Shown here: positions 8,757 to 17,544 of the stretch, one piece after another
How the letters are laid out: every line of letters starts with the position of its first letter
How positions within the stretch are numbered: position 1 is the first letter of the stretch
Assembly (NCBI RefSeq): GCF_001433875.1
Contig: NZ_AZCR01000004.1
Location: forward strand, 1-51,139
Direction: 5' to 3'
Length of the DNA stretch: 51,139 nt
Source: Lactobacillus delbrueckii subsp. delbrueckii DSM 20074 = JCM 1012
Lineage (GTDB): Bacteria; Bacillota; Bacilli; Lactobacillales; Lactobacillaceae
Notes under the pieces: generated by a model
What the model was told of the DNA's origin: nothing
The model's input: the letters and a program-made list of their open reading frames with translations, nothing else
Databases searched by the model: none
Program-made: the position numbers and the translations under genes

Positions 8757-10157
8757 TTAAATGAAAAAAATTCTCCGTCTGGTCGCAGCCCCATAGCCAA
8801 AGACCTTGATCCGCCGTCTTAAAAGGTCCACGTTGACGACATAGCCGGCAAATTCATTCTGGTGGTCCATCTTCCGGTTTAAGTTCTTGTTATACTTGTT
8901 CGTCAGCTGGTGGTTGGGTCCCATCAAGGCTGAGCAGTTGAACAGAACGTACTGGATGCCGTTGATCCGGTACTGGTCTTCCACATGCCGGTGGCCGCAG
9001 AAGTAGGCGATGATCCGGGCGTCCTTGACCTCGGTGAAGTCAAAGTCGTTGCTCAAGCGGAATTCCGCCGGCACGTCCTTGCTGGAGTGCATCCGGCCCT
9101 TTTCCTTCTGGTTGAAGGCCACCAAGAGTTCATGCAGGGACCGCCCGTTGTACTTCAAGGCATTGCCGCCCTTCCGGTTGATCGGGTTGGCGTGGCTGAG
9201 CAGGATAACTTGCTTGCCGCTTGACTGCTGCAGGATTTCGATCAGTTCCTGCACCTGGTCTTCCCGTACCCCCAGGGTCAATTTAGCATCGTACTTTTTC
9301 CGCCCTTTTTCATCCAAAATGTAGGGAATGTCTGACGTATTCAGACTGATCACCCGGACATGGCCCTGGTCAAACCAGGCCACCCCGTGCTGGCGGGAAA
9401 CATAGCCCAATTCCCGTTGCCGGTACATCTCCGGCCACATAATCTTCTCAAACTCCCGCTCCGGGAAGCTGGCCTTCAAGTCATGGTGCTCGTCAAACTT
9501 GTCGTTTTCGTCATGGTTGCCCTTAATCATGAGATAAGGCACCTTGCTGGACTTAAAGGAGTCCCGCAGCTTCATCAGTTCGCTTTCGCTGATGAGGCCG
9601 GCGTCAGAGCCGTCGATCCAATCGCCCAGGTGGCATTTGAGGTCCAAAATATCCAGCTGGTCCAGGTAGGAAAACTCTTTGACATGCATCAAGCCGTTCC
9701 AGCCATAGAAGTCCAGGCTGTCAACGTTCTTGAAGTGGGTGTCGGTGATGACCCCGATATTGACAGAGTCGTCTCCTTCCCGGATTTCCTTTTTCACGTC
9801 GCTGGCAAAGCGGGCCAGGTAGTCTTCCACGACATAGCGCCGGCCTGTTTCCCGGCTGCGGAAAGCCTTGAAGCGGTTCAGTTCCGGCACGAATTTCCGG
9901 TCGTATTCAGCGGCCAGGCTGTCGGTGCTTTCCGGACTGAGTGCCTGGTGCAGGATGCCCTGGTCATCTTTGTAGACCGTCAAGGTAAACGGCCGGCCGT
10001 CAGGCGTGGCGTCGCGAGCATCGACATGGTACTCCCCTACCGTCAGATACTTCTGCATGGGATCCAGGAGCTCGCCGGCATTCTTTTGCACGGCGTGCAG
10101 CTTGGAAGCCCCAACTGCCTTGTCAATAATTCGCTTTGTGTATTTAAACAGGCCCAT
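8757..10157 (-). CDS. Metallophosphoesterase (calcineurin-like)
   Basis: A 466-residue protein with the full binuclear-metal phosphoesterase signature: DTHF (D-x-H), GDWIDGSD, GNHDEND, LLSHANP and GHRH in order over residues ~155-400. The N-terminal ~110 residues (YTKRIIDKAVG...) are a family-specific lead-in with no clear domain. There is no signal peptide, so it is probably cytosolic. The substrate cannot be read from the sequence. I start it at ATG 10157 because GGAAGG lies six bases upstream; a start 57 bases earlier would run into the preceding terminator. It stands alone between two terminators. Confidence 0.88.
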   Translation of the reverse strand: MGLFKYTKRIIDKAVGASKLHAVQKNAGELLDPMQKYLTVGEYHVDARDATPDGRPFTLTVYKDDQGILHQALSPESTDSLAAEYDRKFVPELNRFKAFRSRETGRRYVVEDYLARFASDVKKEIREGDDSVNIGVITDTHFKNVDSLDFYGWNGLMHVKEFSYLDQLDILDLKCHLGDWIDGSDAGLISESELMKLRDSFKSSKVPYLMIKGNHDENDKFDEHHDLKASFPEREFEKIMWPEMYRQRELGYVSRQHGVAWFDQGHVRVISLNTSDIPYILDEKGRKKYDAKLTLGVREDQVQELIEILQQSSGKQVILLSHANPINRKGGNALKYNGRSLHELLVAFNQKEKGRMHSSKDVPAEFRLSNDFDFTEVKDARIIAYFCGHRHVEDQYRINGIQYVLFNCSALMGPNHQLTNKYNKNLNRKMDHQNEFAGYVVNVDLLRRRIKVFGYGAATRRRIFFI

Positions 10158-10185
10158 TTCTACCCTTCCAAAAAGCCTAAAATCA

Positions 10186-10209
10186 CAAAAAGCCGGGCCT
10201 CCCCCGGCT
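10186..10209 (-). terminator. Terminator of the 10215-10700 gene
   Basis: Minus-strand stem AGCCGGG / CCCGGCT with a 5-nt loop, followed by TTTTTGTG, five bases after the stop. Confidence 0.9.
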
Positions 10210-10214
10210 CTCAA

Positions 10215-10700
10215 TTATAGATTTTCTGCTAATGCGTGTGCTGCCAGGCCCAAGGAAAGCACGGCATCCTTGGACAAGACGTTGCGCAGGTCGGCAGCGG
10301 CGATGGCTTCAACCGCTCCGATCACCTTAAGCCCGTAGACCAAAACGTGCAGGTCGGTTCTTGGCACGTAATTGTCTTCCACGTAGACATTTTCGTGGTT
10401 GTAGGTCAGGTTGATTTCGTCCTTGTCAACGAAACCGTCCACGTGGTTGGTCAAGATGCGGTCGTGCAGGTCGCCCAGCTTGCCAGTCAGATTAGTCAAA
10501 GCCAGGTAGTGGTCACTTTCAGTTTCATAGTATTCATCTTCGGTCCGGTCGAAGTAATTGCTGATGGGATCGTTCAAGACGCCCAAATCATCGATGGCCT
10601 GGTAAACCCGGCCGGTATCCAGCTTTGCTTCACCGTTAAGAATCTTGTCTTGAGCTTCAGCTAACTCGTCAGCCAGCTCCATGGTAGTTAATTTTTCCAT
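10215..10700 (-). CDS. Hypothetical acidic helical protein
   Basis: I do not recognise this 161-residue protein. It is strongly acidic in its first 110 residues, with a cluster of aromatics and acids (YFDRTEDEYYETESDHYLAL). It ends in an Ala/Leu-rich stretch that could be an amphipathic helix rather than a membrane span. There is no signal peptide. It has an excellent ribosome site (AAGGAGG five bases before ATG), its own extended -10 promoter and its own terminator, so it is a real single-gene unit. It diverges from oppA. Function unknown. Confidence 0.75.
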   Translation of the reverse strand: MEKLTTMELADELAEAQDKILNGEAKLDTGRVYQAIDDLGVLNDPISNYFDRTEDEYYETESDHYLALTNLTGKLGDLHDRILTNHVDGFVDKDEINLTYNHENVYVEDNYVPRTDLHVLVYGLKVIGAVEAIAAADLRNVLSKDAVLSLGLAAHALAENL

Positions 10701-10726
10701 GTTGTCCTCCTTGCAATCTTACCCTA

Positions 10727-10735
10727 ATTATAGCA
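10727..10735 (-). promoter_or_regulatory. Extended -10 promoter of the 10215-10700 gene
   Basis: TGCTATAAT on the minus strand (TGn plus a perfect -10), 27 bp before the start codon. No clear -35 is seen. Confidence 0.7.
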
Positions 10736-10853
10736 AAAAGTCGGTCTGGAATAGCTTTTTTTACTTGGGCAAAGCGCTTTTTTCCATATAATGGGGAAAG
10801 TTCACGGATGATGACAAAAACATTAAACTGTACCTGGTATTTTTTAATTTATT

Positions 10854-10862
10854 TGCTATAAT
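10854..10862 (+). promoter_or_regulatory. Extended -10 promoter of oppA
   Basis: TGCTATAAT lies 90 bp before the oppA start codon. Its surrounding TTTGCTATAATTAG is the same string as in the divergent promoter at 10727, so the two units share promoter type. Confidence 0.7.
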
Positions 10863-10951
10863 TAGTAATATCTCTCAGATCAGCAGTTTAGCTGCATCTA
10901 TCAAGCTGTGTCGTAATATATGAGTTTTACGAGAAAAAGAAGGTAAACAAT

Positions 10952-12577
10952 ATGAGAAGCAAGAAACTTTTAGCCAGCTCAGCCGTAATCTTAGCTAGCG
11001 CGGCCACTTTAGCCGCCTGCGGGTCAAATAGCTCACAAAGCAGTGCCAAGAAGCAGACCCTTACCTGGATGAATACCGCCGAAATGACGACCTTGGATGC
11101 ATCCAAGGCAACCGACCAGGCATCATATGAACAAATCAACAACGTTGAAGAAGGGCTTTACCTTCTGGGCAAGAACGCCAAGGTCCAAAATGCTTTGGCC
11201 ACTTCCACCAAGAACAGTGCCGACGGCAAGACCTGGACTTTCACCATCAGAAAGGACGCCAAGTGGTCCAACGGTGATCCGGTAACTGCCAAGGACTTCG
11301 TCTATTCATGGCGCAGAACCATCGACCCGAAGACCGCCTCTGAATATGCCTATTTGTTCAACGGCATCAAGAATGCCGACGCGATCGTTTCCGGCAAGAA
11401 GAAGCCAGCAGCTTTGGGCATCAAGGCTGACGGCAAGTACAAGCTGACCGTTACTTTGGAAAAGCGGATCCCATACTTCAAGCTGTTGATGGCCTTCCCG
11501 CTCTTCTTCCCGCAAAATGAACATGCCGTCAAGAAGTTCGGCTCTAAGTACGCGACCGCGTCCAAGTACATGGTTTACAACGGTCCATTCAAGCAAGTTG
11601 GCTGGACCGGGTCCAACTTGAGTTGGAAGCTGGTCAAGAACCCAACCTACTGGGACAAGAAGAGCGTCAAGCTGGACACGATCAAGTTCAGCGTTCAAAA
11701 GACTCCGGCAACTGACTACAACCTTTACCAAAGCGGCAAGCTTGACGCTGCCTTCCTGGACGCCCAAGCCACCAAGTCTTTGAAGGGCAAGACCGGCTAC
11801 ACCCAACGCAAGATGTCCACGACCCAATACCTGTCCTACAACCTCAAGAAGCACCCAGAATTCAAGAACAAGAACCTGCGTCTCGCCATCTCCATGGCCA
11901 TCAACCGCAAGGAACTTGCTTCAACTCTGGGCGGGGCTGCAACGCCAGCTACAACCTTTGACCCAGAAGGCATGACGACGGTCAATGGCCAGGACTACGC
12001 GGACACGGTCAAGAATACCGCAACTGAAAAGGCCACGACTTACAACGTTAAGGAAGCCAAGAAGCTTTACAAGCAAGCATTGAAAGAAACCGGCAAGAAG
12101 AAGATCTCCTTCACCCTGCTGGGCGACGACGATGACACGGCCAAGAAGGCAGCTGAATTCGTTCAAAGCCAACTGGAAAACAACTTGGGCATCGATGTGC
12201 AAGTGCAAAGCATCCCGAAGAAGACCCGGTTGAACAAAATGATGAGCGGCAACTTTGATGTTGTTTCAACTGGCTGGAACGCTGACTTCGCTGACCCAAT
12301 TTCCTTCCTTGACCTGCAGACTACCGGGGCTTCATACAACTACGGCAAGTGGTCAAACAAGACTTACGACAAGTACGTTGCCGCTTCTAAGACGACCAGT
12401 TCAACCAGCACCCGCTTCAAGGATCTGGCCAAGGCTGAACAGATCCTGCTGGAAGAACAAGGGGTTACCCCACTCTACCACCCAGTTGAAGCCTGGATGG
12501 TCAAGCCGAGCGTTAAGGGCGTGATCTACAACGGCGCCGGGGCAAACTACAGCTTCAAGTACGCTTACCTGAAGTAA
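10952..12577 (+). CDS. oppA: Oligopeptide ABC transporter substrate-binding lipoprotein
   Basis: Extracytoplasmic peptide-binding protein (SBP family 5) of 541 residues. The N-terminus has a lipoprotein signal ending in the lipobox LAACGS, so Cys23 is the lipidated residue. The body shows the typical blocks: DGKTWTFTIRKDAKWSNGDPVTAKDFVYSWRR is recognisable by its core KWSNGDPVTAKDF, followed by ESIP-like domains. There are no permease or ATPase genes beside it, so it must work with an Opp system encoded elsewhere. It has its own promoter, a strong ribosome site (AGAAGG) and a strong terminator. Confidence 0.93.
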   Translation: MRSKKLLASSAVILASAATLAACGSNSSQSSAKKQTLTWMNTAEMTTLDASKATDQASYEQINNVEEGLYLLGKNAKVQNALATSTKNSADGKTWTFTIRKDAKWSNGDPVTAKDFVYSWRRTIDPKTASEYAYLFNGIKNADAIVSGKKKPAALGIKADGKYKLTVTLEKRIPYFKLLMAFPLFFPQNEHAVKKFGSKYATASKYMVYNGPFKQVGWTGSNLSWKLVKNPTYWDKKSVKLDTIKFSVQKTPATDYNLYQSGKLDAAFLDAQATKSLKGKTGYTQRKMSTTQYLSYNLKKHPEFKNKNLRLAISMAINRKELASTLGGAATPATTFDPEGMTTVNGQDYADTVKNTATEKATTYNVKEAKKLYKQALKETGKKKISFTLLGDDDDTAKKAAEFVQSQLENNLGIDVQVQSIPKKTRLNKMMSGNFDVVSTGWNADFADPISFLDLQTTGASYNYGKWSNKTYDKYVAASKTTSSTSTRFKDLAKAEQILLEEQGVTPLYHPVEAWMVKPSVKGVIYNGAGANYSFKYAYLK

Positions 12578-12630
12578 CAAGCAGCAATAGAGACAGACAA
12601 CAAACAATAGACAACAGACTAGAATAAAGA

Positions 12631-12666
12631 AAAGAGGCTCGCGGCTTACGCGAGCCTCTTTCTTTT
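12631..12666 (+). terminator. oppA terminator
   Basis: A 13-bp perfect stem (AAAGAGGCTCGCG with loop GCTTA) followed by TTTCTTTT, 53 bp after the oppA stop. Confidence 0.92.
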
Positions 12667-12755
12667 GCCTAAGGAAGGCAACAATAGTAAGAAGCAAGTA
12701 ATGATGATTGTCACTGTCAAAGTAATAGGGCCATGATTAAAGTCGATGGCTTGAT

Positions 12756-12928
12756 TGCTAATTTCCCATAAATTACTACTCAAAGTACTCTATTACTTGA
12801 TATATCAACCTTTTAGAGGATTTCGTTGAGTTTAAGTTACAACTCAAAAAATATTATCTTAAACTTCGAAAAAGGCCGTAATAGTAGGCTTTTTAGACAT
12901 TGAGTTGTAAAATCCTGGGAAATTAGCA
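12756..12928 (+). mobile_element. MITE-like element, copy 1 (173 bp)
   Basis: AT-rich non-coding element bounded by inverted repeats that begin TGCTAATTTCCCA. It is flanked by a 5-bp direct duplication, TTGAT (12751-12755 and 12929-12933). The terminal repeats stay similar for about 29 bp and end in ACTCAA. Inside are a 12-bp palindrome TTGATATATCAA (12797-12808), a subterminal motif TTACAACTCAA (12837-12847) that is the inverse of TTGAGTTGTAA at the right end, and a hairpin built on AAAAAGGCC / GGCTTTTT. It encodes no protein. Copy 2 at 29963-30135 is identical by eye. Confidence 0.88.
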
Positions 12929-12947
12929 TTGATTGTTGACCTCTCTT

Positions 12948-12982
12948 AAAAAAGAAAAAAGCCGTGGCAACCGCCACAGCTT
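12948..12982 (-). terminator. Terminator of the phn operon
   Basis: Minus-strand stem GCTGTGGCGG / TTGCCACGGC followed by TTTTTTCTTTTTT, about 30 bp after the last permease gene. Confidence 0.88.
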
Positions 12983-13010
12983 TTCAAAGAGTTATTATTC
13001 AAATATATTT

Positions 13011-13823
13011 TTAGACCAACTTCTTCCGGATGGCACCAGAGATCCAGTCGATGACCACAACCATAACGATGATCCCCAAAAGTATGATCCCAACCCGGCT
13101 CCATTGCCGGTAGTTTAAGGCGATGATCAAAGGATAGCCGATACCACCAGCCCCAACCAGACCCAAAACAGAAGCGGACCGGACGGACACGTCAAAACGG
13201 TAAAGGGTATTGGAAACGATGGCTGGCATCAAGTCAGGCATGGTCGCGAAAACAGCAACGTTGAACTTAGACCCGCCGGCCGCCGTAATCGCTTCAGCTG
13301 GACCATCATCCAAACTTTCAATCGCTTCTGAGAACAGCATGGCCAGCATCCCGACTGAGTGCAGACCCAAGGCCAGGGCACCAGCTGGAGCGCCCGGGCC
13401 AACGGCCTTAATGAACATCAAGGCCAGAACGATTTCCGGGAAAGATCTGATGAAAGTCAAAACGATCTTCCCGCTTTCAGATACCCAGAACTTCTTGTGC
13501 CGGGTGTTGGCTGCCCAGAAGGCAAAAGGAACTGAAATGATGGCGGAGATAAAAGTCCCCAGGAAGGCAATACACAAGGTCTGCCACAATTGGGAAACCA
13601 GGTCTTCCCCGCTGCCGTTATAAACGTATGACCAGTCCGGGTGAAAAAGACCATTGAAGATCGCCCCGGTAATCTGGCCGGCAGTTGGCTTGATACCGCC
13701 GAAGTCGATGCCCGTGCAGGACCAAATAATGATGGCGATGGAAATAATCCAGCCGCCCCACTTAATAGCTCTGGACTTGGCCGTCACTGGTTTTGGTGGT
13801 AATTTCTTCATTGTCGTATCCAT
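13011..13823 (-). CDS. phnE: PhnE-type ABC transporter permease (second copy)
   Basis: Integral membrane permease of 270 residues with about six hydrophobic segments. The cytoplasmic coupling loop reads EAITAAGGSKFNVAVFATMPDLMP, recognisable by its core AITAAGGSKF. It is the last gene of phnD-phnC-phnE-phnE. Its first base overlaps the stop of the preceding permease gene. Two different PhnE-like subunits are usual for this family and would form a heterodimer. The substrate class (phosphonate, phosphite, phosphate ester or a related anion) cannot be fixed from the permease. Confidence 0.92.
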   Translation of the reverse strand: MDTTMKKLPPKPVTAKSRAIKWGGWIISIAIIIWSCTGIDFGGIKPTAGQITGAIFNGLFHPDWSYVYNGSGEDLVSQLWQTLCIAFLGTFISAIISVPFAFWAANTRHKKFWVSESGKIVLTFIRSFPEIVLALMFIKAVGPGAPAGALALGLHSVGMLAMLFSEAIESLDDGPAEAITAAGGSKFNVAVFATMPDLMPAIVSNTLYRFDVSVRSASVLGLVGAGGIGYPLIIALNYRQWSRVGIILLGIIVMVVVIDWISGAIRKKLV

Positions 13824-14623
13824 CAGCGCATCAAAGCCTCCCTTGCTTTAGTTGAAACAAAGTCGATGACCAAAACAACCAGGAAGACAACCAGGATGAT
13901 CATCCCCGTTTGGTTGTAGTTGAACATGTCCAAAGTGTTCTTCAGCTGCAGACCGATACCACCGGCACCGATGTAACCGAGGATCGTGGATGCCCGGACG
14001 TTGATTTCAAAAGCGTACAGGGCGTAGCTGATGAAGTAAGGCAGAATCTGCGGCATAACGGCAAACATAATATTGTTTATCCCGTTGCCCCCGACTGCCT
14101 TGATGGCTTCACTTGGACCTGGATCAATAGTTTCAATGGCTTCGTAGAAGAGCTTGACCACAACACCGAAGGTGAAGACAGTCAAGGCCAGGATACCGGC
14201 AACCGGGCCGATACCAACGACAGCAACGAAGATTGAACCCAAGAGCAGGTCAGGAATCGTTCTGATGATGTTCATGATGAAGCGCAGAACGCCGGTAATT
14301 GCCCGGTTATGGACAATGTTTCTGGCAATCAAAAGTGAGTAAACGAAGGCCAAGAGGGACCCGATAACCGTACTGATGATGGCCATCTTGATCGTTTCCA
14401 CCAGGTAAGGAATGGCAGTGCCGGCATATGACCAGTCCGGCTGAGCCATCTGTACGAAGATTTCCGCGAACTGGTCAAAGTTGGCGAAAAATTCCGGCAG
14501 ACTGGTCTTCGTGTTGTTAACAGATAAAACCAGACCCAGGACCATCAAGATAACCCAGACCCAGTTCCACATCTTAAACTTCTTTTTTGGAAGTTTTAAC
14601 ATGTCGCGGTCAGTTGCTGACAT
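13823..14623 (-). CDS. phnE: PhnE-type ABC transporter permease (first copy)
   Basis: A 266-residue membrane permease with about six hydrophobic segments and the coupling loop EAIKAVGGNGINNIMFAVMP (core). It starts two bases after the phnC stop region and overlaps the next permease gene by one base, so translation of all three is probably coupled. The charged N-terminus (LKLPKKKFKMW) is cytoplasmic. It pairs with the second permease to form the channel. Confidence 0.92.
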   Translation of the reverse strand: MSATDRDMLKLPKKKFKMWNWVWVILMVLGLVLSVNNTKTSLPEFFANFDQFAEIFVQMAQPDWSYAGTAIPYLVETIKMAIISTVIGSLLAFVYSLLIARNIVHNRAITGVLRFIMNIIRTIPDLLLGSIFVAVVGIGPVAGILALTVFTFGVVVKLFYEAIETIDPGPSEAIKAVGGNGINNIMFAVMPQILPYFISYALYAFEINVRASTILGYIGAGGIGLQLKNTLDMFNYNQTGMIILVVFLVVLVIDFVSTKAREALMR

Positions 14624-14625
14624 TG

Positions 14626-15396
14626 TTAGTCTTCCTCCTTACCCTTGCCGCCTTTGTAGATGTTGTCGAAGACGCTTTGCGGCGTGTCTTCCATCTTGCC
14701 GTCATAAACGATTTCCCCGGCCCGGACACCGATGACCCGGTGGCCGAAGTCCTTGGCCAGTTCAATTGAGTGCAGGTTGGCTACGACCGTCATGTCGAAC
14801 TTTTCGTTCAGCATCTTCAAGTCTTCCATAACCTGGCGGGAAGTCTTCGGGTCCAAAGAAGCAGTTGGTTCGTCGGCCAGAATGATTTCCGGTCTTTGGG
14901 TCAGTACCCGGGCGATAGCCACCCGCTGCTGCTGACCACCAGACAATTCGTCAGCCCGGGAGTAGACCTTTTCAGCCATGCCGACGCTTTGCAGGGCTTC
15001 ATAAGTCCTTTGCTTGTCTTCGTCAGTGAAGAGGTTGAAAGTAGTCTTCCAGGTTGGGTAGTAAGCCAGGCGGCCAGCCAAAACGTTCCGCAAAACGCTG
15101 GAGCGCTTAACCAGGTTGAAGCTTTGGAAGATCATCCCGATCTTACGCCGCATGAGGCGCAGGTTCTTGCTCTTGGCCTTGGTGATTGACTCACCGTCAA
15201 TCAAGATGTCGCCTTCAGAAATGTCGTGCAGGCGGTTGATTGCCCGGAGCAGAGTGGACTTGCCGGCACCGGAAAGACCAACGATTACCACGAACTCACC
15301 CTTGTTGATTTTTAGGTTGATGTTCTTCAAACCAACGGTACCATTGTCGTAGACCTTGGTAACGTTCTTCATTTCGATCATCGGCTGTTCTGCCAT
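14626..15396 (-). CDS. phnC: PhnC-type ABC transporter ATP-binding protein
   Basis: ATPase of 256 residues that powers the importer. It has Walker [17 protein letters not shown], the Q-loop in FQSFNLV, the signature [13 protein letters not shown] and Walker [14 protein letters not shown]. The start has AAGGAG nine bases upstream. It follows phnD across a 117-bp gap that contains a hairpin and leads directly into the two permeases. There are no C-P lyase genes nearby, so imported phosphonate, if that is the substrate, is not obviously degraded here. Confidence 0.94.
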   Translation of the reverse strand: MAEQPMIEMKNVTKVYDNGTVGLKNINLKINKGEFVVIVGLSGAGKSTLLRAINRLHDISEGDILIDGESITKAKSKNLRLMRRKIGMIFQSFNLVKRSSVLRNVLAGRLAYYPTWKTTFNLFTDEDKQRTYEALQSVGMAEKVYSRADELSGGQQQRVAIARVLTQRPEIILADEPTASLDPKTSRQVMEDLKMLNEKFDMTVVANLHSIELAKDFGHRVIGVRAGEIVYDGKMEDTPQSVFDNIYKGGKGKEED

Positions 15397-15437
15397 GAAT
15401 AATAACTCCTTAAATAACTAAATTTGCTTTTTCATTG

Positions 15438-15473
15438 AAAATCGTGTCCTACGTTAAAGCGGGGCACGATTTC
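15438..15473 (-). other. Hairpin between phnD and phnC
   Basis: The inverted repeat AAATCGTG / CACGATTT, extended by GG:CC after one mismatch, lies just after the phnD stop. The T-run behind it is short, so it looks like a partial terminator or 3' stabiliser that lets the binding protein be made in excess. Confidence 0.55.
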
Positions 15474-15513
15474 ACTATTAGTATTCAGTTGATAATCTTT
15501 GTGACATCAATGA

Positions 15514-16455
15514 CTACTTGGTAGCAGCCATCTTGTCGTACTTGCGGACGATGTTGAAGTCTGAGTCCTTTGAAGGGGTGTAGCCTTCGTGGTTGTAGAT
15601 GCTTTCAATGATCTTCAAACTCTTCTTGTCCTTGCGCAGAGATTCGAAGGCCTTGGACAGCTTCTTGCGGAAGGAGCTGCTCATGTCTGAACGAACTGAG
15701 ATAGTGTCGTTAGGGATGCCCGTAGTGAAGTAGATTGGAACAACCTTCTTCATGATGTTTGGTTGGTCGGCCAAAACAGTGTTACGTGCGTCTTCTAAAG
15801 TGAAGGCAGCATCAACGTCCCCGTTAAGAACGTCAAGCACGGCTTGGTCGTGGCCAGTTACAGTTACCAGGTTGGCGTTGCCCTTCTTAGTCAAGTCCAG
15901 GCCCTTTTCCTTCAATTCAGCGATTGGGAAAATGTAGCCCGCTGAAGAAGTAGCGTTTTGAACGGCAATCTTCTTGCCCTTCAAGTCCTTCCAGCTCTTG
16001 ATCTTTGACCCCTTCTTAACCAGGATTTCTGACCGGTAGAACTTAACCAGCTTGTTGGTTGCCTTACCGCCTGGTTGCTTTACCCCGTAACGGAGAGCTT
16101 GAAGCAGAACGTCAGCAGCCTTTTGCTTGTGGGCCAGAACGTAACCATCCGGTGGCAGGAAGCCGACGTCAACCTTCTTTGACTTCATGGCTTCGACAAC
16201 CGTGTTGTAGTCAGTTGACATTGAGATCTTAACCGGAACGCCAAGCTTCTTGGAAAGGATCTTTTCAAGCGGCTTAGCCTTGGCTTCCAAAGTGGATGCA
16301 GCTTGACTAGGAACAAACTGGATCGTCAAAGGGTGTGACTTTGATGGAGTGTAGCCCTTTGATGAAGAAGATGACTTGCTTGAAGAGCAAGCAGTTGCCA
16401 GCACGGCAGCAGCAACAGTTAAAGCACCAAACAATGCTTTCTTGAACTTTTTCAT
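15514..16455 (-). CDS. phnD: PhnD-type ABC transporter substrate-binding lipoprotein
   Basis: Binding protein of 313 residues with a lipoprotein signal (lipobox LATACSS, lipidated Cys at about 23) and a Ser/Lys linker. The mature part has the PhnD-family pattern: IQFVPSQAASTLEAKAKPL near the start, DVGFLPPDGYVLAHK in the first lobe and KGKKIAVQNATSSAGYIFP in the hinge region. It is the first gene of the operon, behind a ~165-nt leader. The ligand is unknown; family members bind phosphonates, phosphite or other small anions. Confidence 0.93.
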   Translation of the reverse strand: MKKFKKALFGALTVAAAVLATACSSSKSSSSSKGYTPSKSHPLTIQFVPSQAASTLEAKAKPLEKILSKKLGVPVKISMSTDYNTVVEAMKSKKVDVGFLPPDGYVLAHKQKAADVLLQALRYGVKQPGGKATNKLVKFYRSEILVKKGSKIKSWKDLKGKKIAVQNATSSAGYIFPIAELKEKGLDLTKKGNANLVTVTGHDQAVLDVLNGDVDAAFTLEDARNTVLADQPNIMKKVVPIYFTTGIPNDTISVRSDMSSSFRKKLSKAFESLRKDKKSLKIIESIYNHEGYTPSKDSDFNIVRKYDKMAATK

Positions 16456-16874
16456 TATTTCCCCCTGAAAAATGGTTAATGAAAGTTAAAATAGTACAAC
16501 AGCAGCATAAGGGATGAGCCTGAAAGCAGCCAGATAAAAGTCCACACAAAGGACTCCACAACAGGCCGGCTCTCACGCTCATACATCTCATCGGAACGAC
16601 AGCAAGGCGAATCTCGCTTCTGTGTTCTGGAACAATTCTACCAGAAATATTCGGGTTTTGGCAAGCGTTTTTCGGTTTTTTACCCCAACTAATTGATTCG
16701 GTCCAATTTTGCCAGCAAAAGGTTAATGAAATAGCGAAAAATTACATAAACTACTAACTTAGTCGGTTTAAATCCGAACAAAAGCAAAACCCAAATTAAA
16801 TAAACGGGAAATAAAAGAACGTTTGGAAATTGTTCCAAACGTCCTCTTTTTAAGATACACTTTTATCAGCCAGC
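16456..16874 (-). promoter_or_regulatory. phn operon promoter and long leader
   Basis: A 419-bp spacer without genes. On the minus strand TTGCCA (about 16657-16662) is spaced 18 bp from the -10 TAGAAT (about 16633-16638), which has a TGn extension. The transcript would carry a leader of roughly 165 nt. That leader contains a GCGA/TCGC hairpin, a GATGAG/CTCATC long-range match and an AGTCC/GGACT stem followed by TTTT. It does not fit any riboswitch class I know. The right part, 16690-16810, is AT-rich and shows nothing else before the usp terminator. Confidence 0.45.
16812..16844 (-). terminator. Terminator of the universal stress protein gene
   Basis: A 12-bp stem with one mismatch (GGACGTTTGGAA / TTCCAAACGTTC) followed on the minus strand by TTTTATTT. 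Confidence 0.85.
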
Positions 16875-17348
16875 TTACTTGGCAGGCATGTTGTTGACGT
16901 CAGTTCTGACGATCAAGACATCGGCCATGGCGTGCTGGTTGACGTATTCGGTAACTGACCCCATCAGCATCCGCTCAACGGCGTTCAAGCCGGTGGCGCC
17001 CATCACGATCAGATTGTTGCCGTGGTCCTTGACGAAGTCGTAAGAGATGATTCTCTTCGGGCTGCCGTAACGGATGTGGTAGTCAATGTCGTCAAAGGCC
17101 AGTTTGTCGTGGGCCCATTGCTTGAGGCTCTTGAGGTATTCCTCTGAGTCTTGGGTCATTTGGTAGATCGTGTCGCCTGAGATCAAGGTGTCCTGCATTT
17201 CGCCCATGAACTGCCGGGTGTCGATCACGTTCAAAACATCAACGTGGTATCCGTTGTTGGCGGCAATCTTCACGGCCTTGTCAAAAGCACGTTCAGCGGA
17301 TTCAGATCCATCGACAGGTACCAAAATTTTGATTTTTTCTTCAGTCAT
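16875..17348 (-). CDS. Universal stress protein (UspA family)
   Basis: A cytosolic 157-residue single-domain Usp protein. It opens with KIKILVPVDGSESAERAF and ends with the ATP-binding pattern GATGLNAVERMLMGSVTEYV (G-x2-G-x9-GS), so it belongs to the nucleotide-binding subgroup. I choose ATG 17348, nine bases after GGGAG; the ATG three codons earlier touches that ribosome site directly. It stands alone, diverges from the phosphatase gene at 17545 and has its own terminator. Confidence 0.93.
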   Translation of the reverse strand: MTEEKIKILVPVDGSESAERAFDKAVKIAANNGYHVDVLNVIDTRQFMGEMQDTLISGDTIYQMTQDSEEYLKSLKQWAHDKLAFDDIDYHIRYGSPKRIISYDFVKDHGNNLIVMGATGLNAVERMLMGSVTEYVNQHAMADVLIVRTDVNNMPAK

Positions 17349-17544
17349 AGTGCTCATCTCCCGTACTATCTACGTATTTCGCTTATCTATATTTTAACAT
17401 AAGTCACGGCTTAGTAATGCGCTTTCGCAAAATTGTTACATCTTAAACTTGCAGGGAAGCATTTTTTAAGCGGGATGAAAAAATCAACCGCTAGACAACA
17501 ATAAAAAGAAAATACAGACAAATAAATAAGAAAGGATTCGACAA

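Larger units (their letters stand above)
12578..13010. other. Intergenic region between oppA and the phn operon
   Basis: A 433-bp stretch with no gene. From left to right it holds the oppA terminator, about 90 bp with nothing I recognise, the 173-bp inverted-repeat element at 12756-12928, and the terminator of the phn operon. Confidence 0.8.

Noticed and set aside
9360-10220. A long plus-strand frame opposite the metallophosphoesterase gene
   Set aside because: The minus strand has all metal-binding motifs in order; the plus frame is Val/Gln-rich noise.
10768-10781. cre site between the 10215-10700 gene and oppA
   Set aside because: Only the central AAAGCGCTTT fits; both outer ends of the consensus are missing.
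12756-12928. Small non-coding RNA gene in the repeated 173-bp sequence
   Set aside because: Inverted ends and target duplications explain it as a mobile element. The internal hairpin alone is not evidence for an RNA gene.
16460-16640. T-box or SAM-type riboswitch before phnD
   Set aside because: The conserved T-box and SAM-box cores are missing; only an unclassified leader can be claimed.
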